From positions 41,553 to 99,321 of the forward strand of contig CADEED010000003.1 in the NCBI GenBank assembly GCA_902826225.1: a DNA stretch of 57,769 bases, given 5' to 3'. Position numbers and translations under genes: made by a program. A model generated the notes under the pieces. The model made no database searches. It was not told the origin of the DNA and saw nothing but the letters and a program-made list of their open reading frames with translations. Within the stretch, counting starts at the first letter, position 1. Each line of letters starts with the position of its first letter. Positions 25,546 to 33,785 of this stretch are shown in pieces. This stretch comes from an uncultured Pseudomonadota bacterium. Its GTDB lineage: Bacteria > Pseudomonadota > Gammaproteobacteria > Steroidobacterales > Steroidobacteraceae.

Positions 25546-26622
25546 TCAGGGAATGAGCCGCGCGATCGGCGGGCCGATGAGGCCGAGCACCGGGATCGGC
25601 AGCTTCTTCCACGTGGCGATCGCGAGCTTGTACTTCGGATTGTCGACGTTGAGAGTCGGCATTTCGCCGCCCTTCGGCCGGTGGAAATACCAGTAGAGCT
25701 GCTTCGTTTCCGTGTTCCACTTGCGCTTGAATTCCTCGCCCCCGGAATTCGCGGTCGAGCGGCCGAGGTGGTAGCTCGTGCCGCCGCGCAGGCAGGCGTC
25801 GCGGATCATCTCCCAGTAGAGCACCAGGTTGGCGTCGAGCTTGCGTGCCAGCGGTCCGCCGGCGGCCCACATGCCTTCCTCGACGCCGCTGAAGAATCCG
25901 TTGAACGCGGCCGAGATCGGCGTGCCTTTCTGGTGGCAGATGAAGATGCGCGTGTTGTCGGGGAATGTGCGCAGCACCGATTCGAAGTACTTGCGCGAAT
26001 ACAGCGGCGTGCCGAGGTGGCGCCAGGCCTGCTGCATGAGCGCGTAGAATTCGGGCAGCAGCTCGAGCCCGCCCGCCTTGACCGCGAGATCGTTCTTGTA
26101 GGCGCGCTTGATGTTGTTGCGATGCTTGGATGTGAACGCGTTCCACAGCGTCTCGGGATCCGGCGCCAGGCTCAGCGTCATGCTGATCTTGCGCAACGAC
26201 ACCGGCAGGTCCGTTTCGAGCGCGGCATTGCAGCGCAGTTCGAGGTAGTCGACCTCGAGTTCGTCGGCCTTCGCGCGCGCGGCTGCGACGAGCGCCTGCG
26301 AGACGCGCACTTCCTGCGTGACGGGGCCGCCATAGTTCACGAACGGCATGGAGCACAGGATGCGGCCGAAGAGCGGCGAGCTCACGAGCACCAGCGGCAA
26401 CGCCCCCACGATTCTTCCGTCCGCGCGCGCCGCGAGCTGGAAGCAGCGATGCCCGAGCGATTCGTGGTTGATGGTCCGCCAGCCGGACAGTTGATAGAAG
26501 GACGCCTGCGGCTGGGTCGCGAGGAACGCGTCCCAGGCTTTGCCATCGCTCTCTTCGCCGACTTCCAGGTCGAGGGGCGGGGCGGCGTGCACGTTGTCCA
26601 TTGATTGTGCGGTGATGTTCAT
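25546..26622 (-). CDS. XrtA/PEP-CTERM-associated FemAB-like acyltransferase
   Basis: The 358-residue protein matches the FemAB family found in XrtA loci: WDAFLATQPQASFYQLSGWR, GHRCFQLAARADGRIVGALP, SMPFVNYGGPV in the first lobe, and MLRTFPDNTRIFICH, GTPISAAFNGFF, ANLVLYWEMIRDACLRGG and FKRKWNTETKQLYWYF in the second. FemAB enzymes transfer amino acids from aminoacyl-tRNA or other acyl groups to glycans; the substrate here is unknown. Three starts are possible (ATG at 26634, 26622 and 26601), none with a strong ribosome binding site. I give the middle one. It is the first gene of the - strand operon and is transcribed away from the gene at 26751. Confidence 0.88.
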   Translation of the reverse strand: MNITAQSMDNVHAAPPLDLEVGEESDGKAWDAFLATQPQASFYQLSGWRTINHESLGHRCFQLAARADGRIVGALPLVLVSSPLFGRILCSMPFVNYGGPVTQEVRVSQALVAAARAKADELEVDYLELRCNAALETDLPVSLRKISMTLSLAPDPETLWNAFTSKHRNNIKRAYKNDLAVKAGGLELLPEFYALMQQAWRHLGTPLYSRKYFESVLRTFPDNTRIFICHQKGTPISAAFNGFFSGVEEGMWAAGGPLARKLDANLVLYWEMIRDACLRGGTSYHLGRSTANSGGEEFKRKWNTETKQLYWYFHRPKGGEMPTLNVDNPKYKLAIATWKKLPIPVLGLIGPPIARLIP

Positions 26623-26750
26623 CGGCGGCGGCATTCTAGCGGCGAATGTTCAATGCCGATGGGCGCTCCGGATGACCCGGCTCGCAATTTCGTGAAACCG
26701 GTGCGGTGCAGGGCCGCGCGGGCGTCCGAATGCAGGTATAAAGCGCCGCC
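26623..26750. promoter_or_regulatory. Divergent intergenic region between FemAB and TIGR03087-type genes
   Basis: This 128-base spacer must hold the promoters of the - strand operon (17091-26622) and the + strand pair that starts at 26751. The sequence TATAAA about 10 bases before the ATG at 26751 looks like a -10 box, but there is no convincing -35 at the right distance and the leader would be very short. No operator repeat was found. Confidence 0.4.
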
Positions 26751-27986
26751 ATGAAGATCCTCTGGATTTCACAAAACCTCCCGTTTCCGCCCAAGACGGG
26801 CGTCCTGCAACGGAATTACAACCTCATCCGCGAGGCCTCCCGGTTCGCCGAGGTGCACCTGGTCGCCATCCTCAAGAAGGACATCCTGCCGAATTACGAC
26901 GCCGGCACGGCCGAGCGGGAGCTCAAGAAGCTCTGTTCGCGGGTGACCGTCGTCGAGCTGCCGGCCGAGACCTCGAAGCTGACGCTGCTCTGGATCCTCT
27001 TCAAGAGCGTGTTCACGCGCCATCCGTTCACCTCGAACTGGGCGCAGTCGGCGGGCCTGCGCGACACGCTGCGCTCCACGGTCGCGAATGGACAGTACGA
27101 CGTCATCTACTTCGACACCATCAGTCTCGCCGAGTACCGCAAGGTCGCGGGCGATACGGCGCGCGTGCTCAACCATCACAATGTCGAATCGCACCTGTTC
27201 GAACGGCGCGTGCCGCGCGAGAGCCACCCGCTCAAGCGCTGGTATCTCGGCATGGAGGCGAAGAAGCTGCGCGCGTTCGAGGAGGAGTGCCTCGCGCAGT
27301 TCGACGCGAACCTCACCTGCTCGGAACTCGATTCGCAGCGGTTGCGCGAGATCTCGCCGCCGGCGCGCTGCGAGGTCGTCGCGAACGGCGTGGACGTCGG
27401 CTACTTTCAATCGGGGAAGGAAGGCGGTGACGCGCGCGAGCCCGGCCATCTCATCATGGTCAGTGGCATGAACTGGTTTCCGAATCGGGATGCCGTGTTG
27501 TACATGGTCGAGCAGATCTGGCCGCGGCTCACGCAGGAAATGCCCGATCTCAAGCTCACGATCGTGGGCGCCAGCCCGCCGCAGCAGGTCCTGGATCTCG
27601 CGGCGCGCGACCCACGTCTCACCGTCACCGGTTTCGTGGACGACGTGCGGCCGTACATGGAGAAGGCGCAGGTATACTTGTGCCCGATGCGGGACGGCGG
27701 CGGCACCCGCCTCAAGATCCTGGACGCGCTGTCCATGGGTGTCCCGATCGTCTCCACGACGATGGCGGTCGAAGGCATCCACGTGCAGCCGGAGCGCGAC
27801 GTGCTGACGGCCGACACGCCCGATCAGTTCGTGCGGCAGATCCGCCGTCTCGTGCAGGACGCGGACCTGCGCCAGTCGATCGCCACGAACGGCCGGACGT
27901 TCGTCGAACAGAATTTCTCCTGGAGCGTCGTGGGCCGTCGCATGCAGGAAATCTTCAAGAGCTTGGTCGAGGCAAAGAAGAAATGA
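26751..27986 (+). CDS. TIGR03087-type XrtA-system glycosyltransferase
   Basis: The 411-residue GT-B protein starts ILWISQNLPFPPKTGVLQRNYNL, a form highly typical of the PEP-CTERM-associated glycosyltransferase family. It carries INRDAVLYM-like sequence (WFPNRDAVLYMVEQIWPRL) and the donor-site block CPMRDGGGTRLKILDALSMGVPIVSTTMAVEGI. The usual EX7E first Glu is replaced in this group by the GGGTRLK segment. The enzyme should work in the cytoplasm on the lipid-linked intermediate. Its stop overlaps the start of the CapA-like gene (ATGA). This is one of the best markers that the locus belongs to the XrtA class. Confidence 0.92.
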   Translation: MKILWISQNLPFPPKTGVLQRNYNLIREASRFAEVHLVAILKKDILPNYDAGTAERELKKLCSRVTVVELPAETSKLTLLWILFKSVFTRHPFTSNWAQSAGLRDTLRSTVANGQYDVIYFDTISLAEYRKVAGDTARVLNHHNVESHLFERRVPRESHPLKRWYLGMEAKKLRAFEEECLAQFDANLTCSELDSQRLREISPPARCEVVANGVDVGYFQSGKEGGDAREPGHLIMVSGMNWFPNRDAVLYMVEQIWPRLTQEMPDLKLTIVGASPPQQVLDLAARDPRLTVTGFVDDVRPYMEKAQVYLCPMRDGGGTRLKILDALSMGVPIVSTTMAVEGIHVQPERDVLTADTPDQFVRQIRRLVQDADLRQSIATNGRTFVEQNFSWSVVGRRMQEIFKSLVEAKKK

Positions 27987-29134
27987 ACGACAGAACGGTG
28001 CTGTTCCAGGGCGTGGGCGACATCGCGCTCGGCGACCATCCCTTGTGCGCCGGATTCGGCACGCACAGCCGTCATCGCAAGCGCGCGCCGTCGTTCCCCT
28101 TCGAGCACGTCACCAAGCATTTCGACCGCGCCGAGGTGCTGTTCGGCAATCTCGAGTGCACGCTCTCGCAGACCGGCATGAAGGCCGGCGATTACAACTC
28201 GATCCAGATGCGCGGCCACGAGGCCTATCTCGACGGCCTCACGCAGGCGGGCTTCGACGTCATGAATCTCGCCAACAACCATTCGTTGCAGCATGGCCGC
28301 ACTCCGTTCCGCGAGACGGTCGACATCCTGAAGGGTGCGGGCATCGAAGCCGCCGGCGTCAACAACGGCGACTACCGGCATTGCCGCGAAGTGTTCGTCG
28401 AGAAGAACGGGCTGAAGATCGGATTCCTCGGCTATTCGCTGCGTCCGCGCCAGTACTTCACCGAGGAGCCGCTGTACGCCGAAGGCGAGCGCGATCGCAT
28501 CGTCGAAGACGCGCGCCGCGCGCGCGCGCAGTGCGACACGCTCGTCGTCTCCATGCACTGGGGAGACGAGTTCATCGACCGCCCGTCGCCCGACGAGATC
28601 GCGACCGCGCACGCCGTCATGGACGCGGGCGCCGACCTCATCATCGGCCATCACCCGCACGTGCTGCGCGGCGTGGAGAAATACGGCCGTGGCTACATCG
28701 TCTACAGCCTGGGAAATTTCGTCTGCGACATGATCTGGGACAGCCCGCTGCGCGAAACCGCGATCGTCCAGTGCCGCCTCACGGCGGAAGGCGTGCGCGA
28801 TTTCGAGTTGCTGCCGGTGCGCATCAACGACGACTACCAGCCGCAGGTGCTCGCGGGCGAGGCGGGCAAGGCGCTGCTCGCGCGGATCGGGGCTCTCTCG
28901 GATCGCCTGCAACACCTCTGCGCGAATCCCGCGGAGGTCGAGACGATGGAGCAGTACAACGTGGCGGCGCACGAGGAACACGCGAAGTCGCGCGCGAAAT
29001 CGCACCGGTATTTCCTGCGCAATGCGTACAAGTTCCCGCCGGCGCTCGTCGTGCAGCAGCTGCGCACCTACGTGCGCAACCGTCTCGCCGAACGCGGCTT
29101 CATCAAGCAGCCGCCACCGATGCCCGGTTGCTAG
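27983..29134 (+). CDS. CapA-like metallophosphoesterase-fold protein
   Basis: The 383-residue protein has all the landmarks of the CapA/PgsA family: TVLFQGVGDIALGDHP with the first metal Asp, FGNLECTLS, MNLANNHSLQHG, VVSMHWGDEFIDRPS, and LIIGHHPHVLRGVEKYGRGYIVYSLGNFVCD. In Bacillus this family is needed for poly-gamma-glutamate synthesis or transport; in Gram-negative EPS loci its role is unknown. There is no signal peptide, so the protein is predicted to be cytoplasmic, unlike PgsA. It is translationally coupled to the glycosyltransferase before it. The 3' end converges on the membrane protein gene at 29151. Confidence 0.87.
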   Translation: MNDRTVLFQGVGDIALGDHPLCAGFGTHSRHRKRAPSFPFEHVTKHFDRAEVLFGNLECTLSQTGMKAGDYNSIQMRGHEAYLDGLTQAGFDVMNLANNHSLQHGRTPFRETVDILKGAGIEAAGVNNGDYRHCREVFVEKNGLKIGFLGYSLRPRQYFTEEPLYAEGERDRIVEDARRARAQCDTLVVSMHWGDEFIDRPSPDEIATAHAVMDAGADLIIGHHPHVLRGVEKYGRGYIVYSLGNFVCDMIWDSPLRETAIVQCRLTAEGVRDFELLPVRINDDYQPQVLAGEAGKALLARIGALSDRLQHLCANPAEVETMEQYNVAAHEEHAKSRAKSHRYFLRNAYKFPPALVVQQLRTYVRNRLAERGFIKQPPPMPGC

Positions 29135-29150
29135 GCGAGCCGATGGACGA

Positions 29151-30875
29151 TCAGCTCGTGGGCGTCTCGCCCGCGGCGCAGCGGTAGAGCTCGCGGAACG
29201 TCGTTCCGGCGATCGTCGCGACCGGGCGCGTGCAGTAACCGGCCAGCAGCGCTTGGATCTTCGCGCGGGGCCAGCCGAGCGCCGCCATGCCGTACCACGG
29301 CATCAGGTCGTCGTCCTTGTCGTAGAGCCGTCCGACGATCACCCGGCCACCCGCGTCGAGGTGTGCCGCGACGGCAGCGGGCAGACGATCGAGCGCGTTC
29401 TCGCTGCCGGGGCGCGCGACCGCCATGTTCATGAACAAGAGCTGCCGGGCGTTCATGCCGTCCGGGATGATGGTCCACTTCTTCGTATCCCAGCCCGGAA
29501 TGAGCTCGAGATCACCCGCGCGCACCATCGCGCTGTGCTCGGCCTGACGCGCCTCGTAGCCGCGCGATGCGAGCGGCATGACCGTGGTGCGCGTGTTGAC
29601 CGCGAACAGTGCGAGGACGCACGCCGCGACGAGCCACGCGCCTCGCTTCGAGCCGGGCGCGACGGGAGGGGCGTCGAGCACCAGGCGCGGGGTGAGCCCC
29701 CGCGACATGTAGAAAAGGAGCCAGGTGGCGGGCACGAGCTGCACCCAGAAGATCTCGTCGCCCTGTTTCCACAGGAAGGCGAACAGCAGGATCGCGGCGA
29801 GCCACGCGACCAGGAAGCGCACTGCGGGCTCGGTCCAGACCTTGCGCAGTACCTGGACGACGACCATCACGTGGAAGGCAAGCACCAGCGGCACGACCAC
29901 CAGTGCGAGGGCAATCTGCGGCCACTGCGGTATGAACTCCAGGTCGCGGCCCTTCGCGGTCTCCGAGATGACCGTGGCCAGACCCGCGGGCTCCACCATG
30001 TTTCCGATGGCGAAGTTGTAACCCACCATCGCGGTCGCCTCCACGATCGACGACAGAGTCAATTTCAGTCCATAGACGTTGTTCAGATTGCTGTCGGATT
30101 CACCCTGGTAGGAGAGCAGCCAGCTCGGGAATGAAGACTGGGCGTCGCCCAGCAGGTATCCGCCGACGAACAGCGGAAATCCCACCACGGCGGCGGCGAT
30201 CCACAATGTCAGCGTGTTGCGCCAGATGAAAGTCCACGAGCGCCGGGCGAACCCCACGGCCAGACCGACGGCGCCGGCGAGCAGCACGTTGCTGAACATG
30301 ATGGCGGCGGCGATCGCGAGCAGCACGCCGATCCCCACCAGGTCGCGGCGCGCGCGCTTCGCGTCGCTGCAGTCGGCGAAATCGACGTACAGGTACAGCG
30401 CGCCCACGAGGAACGGCATCTGGATCATCATGAAATACTGGCCACCGGCGAGCGCGAGGAAGCACGTGGTGGCGAACAATCCGAGCACGCCCGTGAGGCG
30501 CGATACGGTGCCGCTCACGCCTGCGCGGACCAGCACCGAATGGAACAGCAGTAGCGAGACGAGCGCCGTTACCGCGCTCAGGATCTGGAATGATTCGAGC
30601 GCGGTGAGCCCGGTGCCCAGGGCCGTGAACAGGCGATACGCGCCATAGCCCAGTGGATCGAACAGGAGATGGTTGGGGTTCCAGATGAGCTCCGAGGCGT
30701 CGATCTGGCGGACCACGCGCAGGGCGTCGCCGTGTGGCAGGGTGTGGTGGAAGCCGGCCATGTAGGCGGCTGCCGCGGCGGCAATCCCTGCCTTTTCGCA
30801 GGCTGCAACCCGGGACCCCGGGGCCCCGACCCCGGCATGGACGGAAGCCTCACTTTTTGAAGATTGCTCATTCAT
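29151..30875 (-). CDS. Polytopic membrane protein of unknown function, GT-C-like
   Basis: The 574-residue protein has about ten hydrophobic segments (examples: ILSAVTALVSLLLFHSVLV, LVGIGVLLAIAAAIMFSNVLL, LWIAAAVVGFPLFVGGYLL). A soluble C-terminal domain of about 130 residues contains LELIPGWDTKKWTIIPDGM and GRVIVGRLYDKDDDLMPWYG. The early loop FHHTLPHGDALRVVRQIDASELIWNPNHLLFDPLG carries acidic residues, as in GT-C glycosyltransferases. I do not recognise a specific family. It is the only gene of its strand between two + strand operons, so it has its own promoter in 30876-31023. A role as a polyprenyl-phosphate-sugar-dependent transferase is possible but unproved. Confidence 0.75.
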   Translation of the reverse strand: MNEQSSKSEASVHAGVGAPGSRVAACEKAGIAAAAAAYMAGFHHTLPHGDALRVVRQIDASELIWNPNHLLFDPLGYGAYRLFTALGTGLTALESFQILSAVTALVSLLLFHSVLVRAGVSGTVSRLTGVLGLFATTCFLALAGGQYFMMIQMPFLVGALYLYVDFADCSDAKRARRDLVGIGVLLAIAAAIMFSNVLLAGAVGLAVGFARRSWTFIWRNTLTLWIAAAVVGFPLFVGGYLLGDAQSSFPSWLLSYQGESDSNLNNVYGLKLTLSSIVEATAMVGYNFAIGNMVEPAGLATVISETAKGRDLEFIPQWPQIALALVVVPLVLAFHVMVVVQVLRKVWTEPAVRFLVAWLAAILLFAFLWKQGDEIFWVQLVPATWLLFYMSRGLTPRLVLDAPPVAPGSKRGAWLVAACVLALFAVNTRTTVMPLASRGYEARQAEHSAMVRAGDLELIPGWDTKKWTIIPDGMNARQLLFMNMAVARPGSENALDRLPAAVAAHLDAGGRVIVGRLYDKDDDLMPWYGMAALGWPRAKIQALLAGYCTRPVATIAGTTFRELYRCAAGETPTS

Positions 30876-31023
30876 CGAGTGGAGGGATGCTAGCAGCGAA
30901 CGTATATTCGTCGCGAGGCATAAGACGAAGAGAATTCCGGCAAAGTCGGGGGGTTACGCCCACTCGGCGATGTACGGTCACCACTCGGTGCGAACTTGGA
31001 AGTTTTCATAATGGGATGGATCC

Positions 31024-31938
31024 GTGAGATCGGCGACTAGCCGGGTTTCGCCGGACGAACGCGGCGAACACGCGGGTCCGGGTACGCGCGTCGGCATCGA
31101 GTCGACGGAGACTCCGTTCTTCTTCGAACGGGGCGACGCGCAGCTTTTCGGCATCGTTCACGAGCCGGTCAAGGCCTCCGACACCGCGTTCCTCATGAGC
31201 CATCCGTTCGGCGAAGAGAAGCTCTGGAGCCATCGCGTGTTCGTGAGCTTCGCGCGTGAGCTCGCGCGCCGCGGCCATGCCGTGCTGCGATTCGACTACC
31301 TGGGCGCCGGGGACAGTACCGGCTCCACTGCCGACACCAGCCTCGAGACCCACCTGGCCGATCTCGGCGGGGCGTACGCATGGCTGCGCGATCGCCAGCC
31401 AGCGGCGCAGCGCGTCGGCCTCATCGGCCTGCGCTTCGGGGCCACTGTCGCGGCGCTCTTCGCCGAGCGTATGGCGGGTGACGCGCGAATCGCGCAGGCG
31501 CCGCTCGTGCTGTGGGACCCGGTCGTCGACGGCGATGCCTACTTCCAGGAATTGCTGCGTTCGAATCTCAGCACGCAGCTCGCGGTGTACGGAAAGGTCA
31601 TCGAGAATCGCGACACATTGAGCGACAAGATCCGCTCCGGCGCGACCGTCAACGTCGATGGCTACGACATCGGTCGCGCGCTGTTCGAGGACGGCTCGAA
31701 AATCAACCTCGCGTCGGCTGGGCATTCGCACTCGGGCCCGGTGCTCGTCACGCAGATCGCGGCGGGCGCGACGGCCAAACTGCGCGAGGATCTGCAGGGC
31801 ATCGCCAGCGCATATCCGCGCGGCACGTTCCAGCGCTGCACCGAACAACCTTTCTGGCGCGAGATCAAACCGTTCTACGGACGCGCGAGCGACCTGCAGA
31901 AATCGTCGCTCGACTGGCTGGAGCAGGCGCATGGCTGA
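31024..31938 (+). CDS. Exosortase A-associated alpha/beta hydrolase 2
   Basis: The 304-residue protein has an alpha/beta-hydrolase fold: FLMSHPFGEEKLWSHRVF (oxyanion region), VLRFDYLGAGDSTG and the nucleophile-elbow segment IGLRFGATVA. At the elbow, GxSxG reads G-L-R-F-G, so the expected nucleophile Ser is Arg137. This is consistent with what I remember of the XrtA hydrolase 2 family, which may therefore not be a classic hydrolase. The start is a GTG at 31024. The end overlaps the hydrolase 1 start by 8 bases. The two hydrolases are usually paired in XrtA loci; their substrates are unknown. Confidence 0.86.
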   Translation: MRSATSRVSPDERGEHAGPGTRVGIESTETPFFFERGDAQLFGIVHEPVKASDTAFLMSHPFGEEKLWSHRVFVSFARELARRGHAVLRFDYLGAGDSTGSTADTSLETHLADLGGAYAWLRDRQPAAQRVGLIGLRFGATVAALFAERMAGDARIAQAPLVLWDPVVDGDAYFQELLRSNLSTQLAVYGKVIENRDTLSDKIRSGATVNVDGYDIGRALFEDGSKINLASAGHSHSGPVLVTQIAAGATAKLREDLQGIASAYPRGTFQRCTEQPFWREIKPFYGRASDLQKSSLDWLEQAHG

Positions 31939-32887
31939 GAAAGCCCGCGTCGAAGCCGTCGCCTTCGCCAACGAATCGCGGGAGCGGCTGTTCGGCACGC
32001 TGCATCGTCCGGCGAATCCGCGCGCGGGCGCGCCCGCGATCGTGCTGCTCTCGCCGGGCGTGAAGATGCGCGTGGGGCCCGGGCGCCTCTACGTGCCGCT
32101 CACCGAGATGCTCAACGCGAAAGGGTACACGGTGCTGCGCTTCGACTTCTTCGGCCTCGGCGACTCCGAGGGAGAGCTGCAGGAAAGCATGCTCGCCGAC
32201 GTCTACAACAACATCGAAGTGGGCCGCTACGTCAGCGACACGACGAGTGCGCTGCGCTGGCTGCGCGAGGCGCATGGTTTCGATAAATTCGTCCTGGGCG
32301 GCCTGTGCGGCGGCGCGATCACGGCGCTGCTCACCGCGCAGCGCGAGGAACGCGTCACCGGCCTGCTGTCACTCGGGATGACGGTCACGCTCGCCAGCAA
32401 CGCGGCGGCCCCCGCGAAGTTCATGACGAGCCACCAGCTCGACTCCATGCGCCAGGGCTACATCCGCAAGTTGCTGCGACCGGGATCGTGGTTGCGCCTG
32501 CTCACCTTCCGCAGCGACTACACGGTCATCTGGTACTCGTTCAAGAACATGGTCGCGCGCAAGAGGCCCCAGGCGCCGGCGCAGCCGGTCGCGGCGGACG
32601 CGCCGCTCGAGCAGCGCGGCAATGCGAACCCGTTGTTCCCGCCGGCGTTCTTCTCGTTCCTGCAGCGCGGCGGCCGCGCGCTCATGCTGTTCAGCGGCAA
32701 GGACCGGCTGCAGGCCGAGTACGTCGAGAAGTTCGCAACGCCGTACGCCGCCCAGCTCGCGCCGTTCGCGCCGCAGCTGCGCGAGCACGTCGTCGAGAAT
32801 GCGAACCACGTGTTGTCGTTCCCCGAGTGGCAGCGCGAGATGGTGGACGTGAGCCGCAGCTGGATCGCCTCTCTCGAAGGCGCCTGA
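31931..32887 (+). CDS. Exosortase A-associated alpha/beta hydrolase 1
   Basis: The 318-residue protein is an alpha/beta hydrolase with IVLLSPGVKMRVGPGRLYVPL, VLRFDFFGLGDSEG and a nucleophile elbow GGLCGGAITALL, where Cys126 replaces the usual Ser. The late FSGKDRLQAEY holds an Asp position and NANHVLSFPEWQ the catalytic His. The family accompanies XrtA systems and was named hydrolase 1. A thiol nucleophile suggests acyl transfer or thioester chemistry as much as plain hydrolysis (inference), which would fit the acyl-carrier and ligase genes in the locus. The start overlaps the end of hydrolase 2 by 8 bases. Confidence 0.88.
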   Translation: MAEKARVEAVAFANESRERLFGTLHRPANPRAGAPAIVLLSPGVKMRVGPGRLYVPLTEMLNAKGYTVLRFDFFGLGDSEGELQESMLADVYNNIEVGRYVSDTTSALRWLREAHGFDKFVLGGLCGGAITALLTAQREERVTGLLSLGMTVTLASNAAAPAKFMTSHQLDSMRQGYIRKLLRPGSWLRLLTFRSDYTVIWYSFKNMVARKRPQAPAQPVAADAPLEQRGNANPLFPPAFFSFLQRGGRALMLFSGKDRLQAEYVEKFATPYAAQLAPFAPQLREHVVENANHVLSFPEWQREMVDVSRSWIASLEGA

Positions 32888-32889
32888 CC

Positions 32890-33348
32890 GTGGAGCCGTC
32901 CCGTCCCGACTACCGCCTGGATCATGTCTGCCTCGCGGTCCGCAAGCTCGGTCCCGCGCGCGCGATGCTCGAGAAGGTGCTGGGCTACACGCCGCGGACG
33001 GCGCCGGTCGAGAACACGCGCCAGCAGGTCATCGTGCAGTTCATGAGCAAACCCGGATCGATCGACATCAAGCTCATCGAGCCGAGCTCGCTCGAGTCGC
33101 CCCTCGTCGAGTTCATCAAGCGCAGCGGCGGCGGTCTGCATCACCTCGCATTCCGGACGGGCTCGGTCGATGCGGCCGTACAGGATCTCGCGGCGCACGG
33201 CGCGAAAATCGTGGCGCCGCCGCAACCCGGCGAAGCGTTCAACGAGGCGTCGATCGCGTTCGCCTTCGCCGGCATGGGCCTCAACCTCGAAGTCATCGAC
33301 ACCGACGAGCGGCGCAGCGAGCTCCCGGCGGGCGAGGACGCGCGATGA
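32890..33348 (+). CDS. VOC-superfamily protein, methylmalonyl-CoA epimerase-like
   Basis: The 152-residue protein has the paired beta-alpha-beta-beta-beta units of the glyoxalase/VOC fold. The metal ligands of the epimerase type are in place: His in YRLDHVCLAVR, His in GGLHHLAFRT and Glu in LNLEVID. Epimerases of this class act on the alpha carbon of acyl thioesters. In an EPS locus with an acyl carrier protein and acyl ligases it may change the stereochemistry of an acyl decoration (inference). The start is a GTG two bases after the stop of hydrolase 1, and the stop overlaps the GtrA start, so it is part of the same operon. Confidence 0.84.
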   Translation: MEPSRPDYRLDHVCLAVRKLGPARAMLEKVLGYTPRTAPVENTRQQVIVQFMSKPGSIDIKLIEPSSLESPLVEFIKRSGGGLHHLAFRTGSVDAAVQDLAAHGAKIVAPPQPGEAFNEASIAFAFAGMGLNLEVIDTDERRSELPAGEDAR

Positions 33349-33782
33349 TGACCCCGGCCGAGGTGCTCAGGGTGCTGTGGCCGCGCACGCGCGCGGAACG
33401 CTGGCAGCTCGTGCGCTATGCCGTCGTCGGTATCTCCGCGACGGGCGTGTACCTGCTGTGCGTGCACCTGCTGCGCGAGCATGCGGGCCTGACCATGACG
33501 GCTGCCGCATCGATCGCCTTCATCGTCGTCGTCATCATGAACTACGTGCTGCACTACTACTGGACGTTCGAATCGTCGCGGCCGCACGTGAGCTCGATAC
33601 CGCGCTTCATCGTGACCGCGACGGGCGGCATGCTCATCAACCTCACCGTCGTGTCATTGGGCGCGCCACTGCTCCCGCAGGCACCGACCGTCGTCCTGCT
33701 GGCCGGCTGCGGCATCGTCGTCGCCTGGAACTACCTGATGTCGCGCTTCTGGGTCTTCCTCGACTCGCCGCGCGCGGACTAA
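33345..33782 (+). CDS. GtrA-family membrane protein
   Basis: The 145-residue protein has four membrane helices (LVRYAVVGISATGVYLLCVHLL, LTMTAAASIAFIVVVIMNYVLHYYWTF, FIVTATGGMLINLTVVSLG, VVLLAGCGIVVAWNYLMSRFWVF), each with family residues such as FxWxF-type ends. GtrA proteins are small partners or flippases for polyprenyl-phosphate-linked sugars, working with a GtrB/DPM1-like GT2. Such a GT2 is encoded 3 bases downstream. Together they could deliver a side-chain sugar to the polymer on the periplasmic face. Translation starts in an ATGA overlap with the VOC gene. Confidence 0.92.
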   Translation: MMTPAEVLRVLWPRTRAERWQLVRYAVVGISATGVYLLCVHLLREHAGLTMTAAASIAFIVVVIMNYVLHYYWTFESSRPHVSSIPRFIVTATGGMLINLTVVSLGAPLLPQAPTVVLLAGCGIVVAWNYLMSRFWVFLDSPRAD

Positions 33783-33785
33783 CTC

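Noticed and set aside
26700..26750. TATAAA as a certain promoter of the TIGR03087-type gene
   Set aside because: No -35 box at 16-18 bases and too short a leader; kept only as a weak note.
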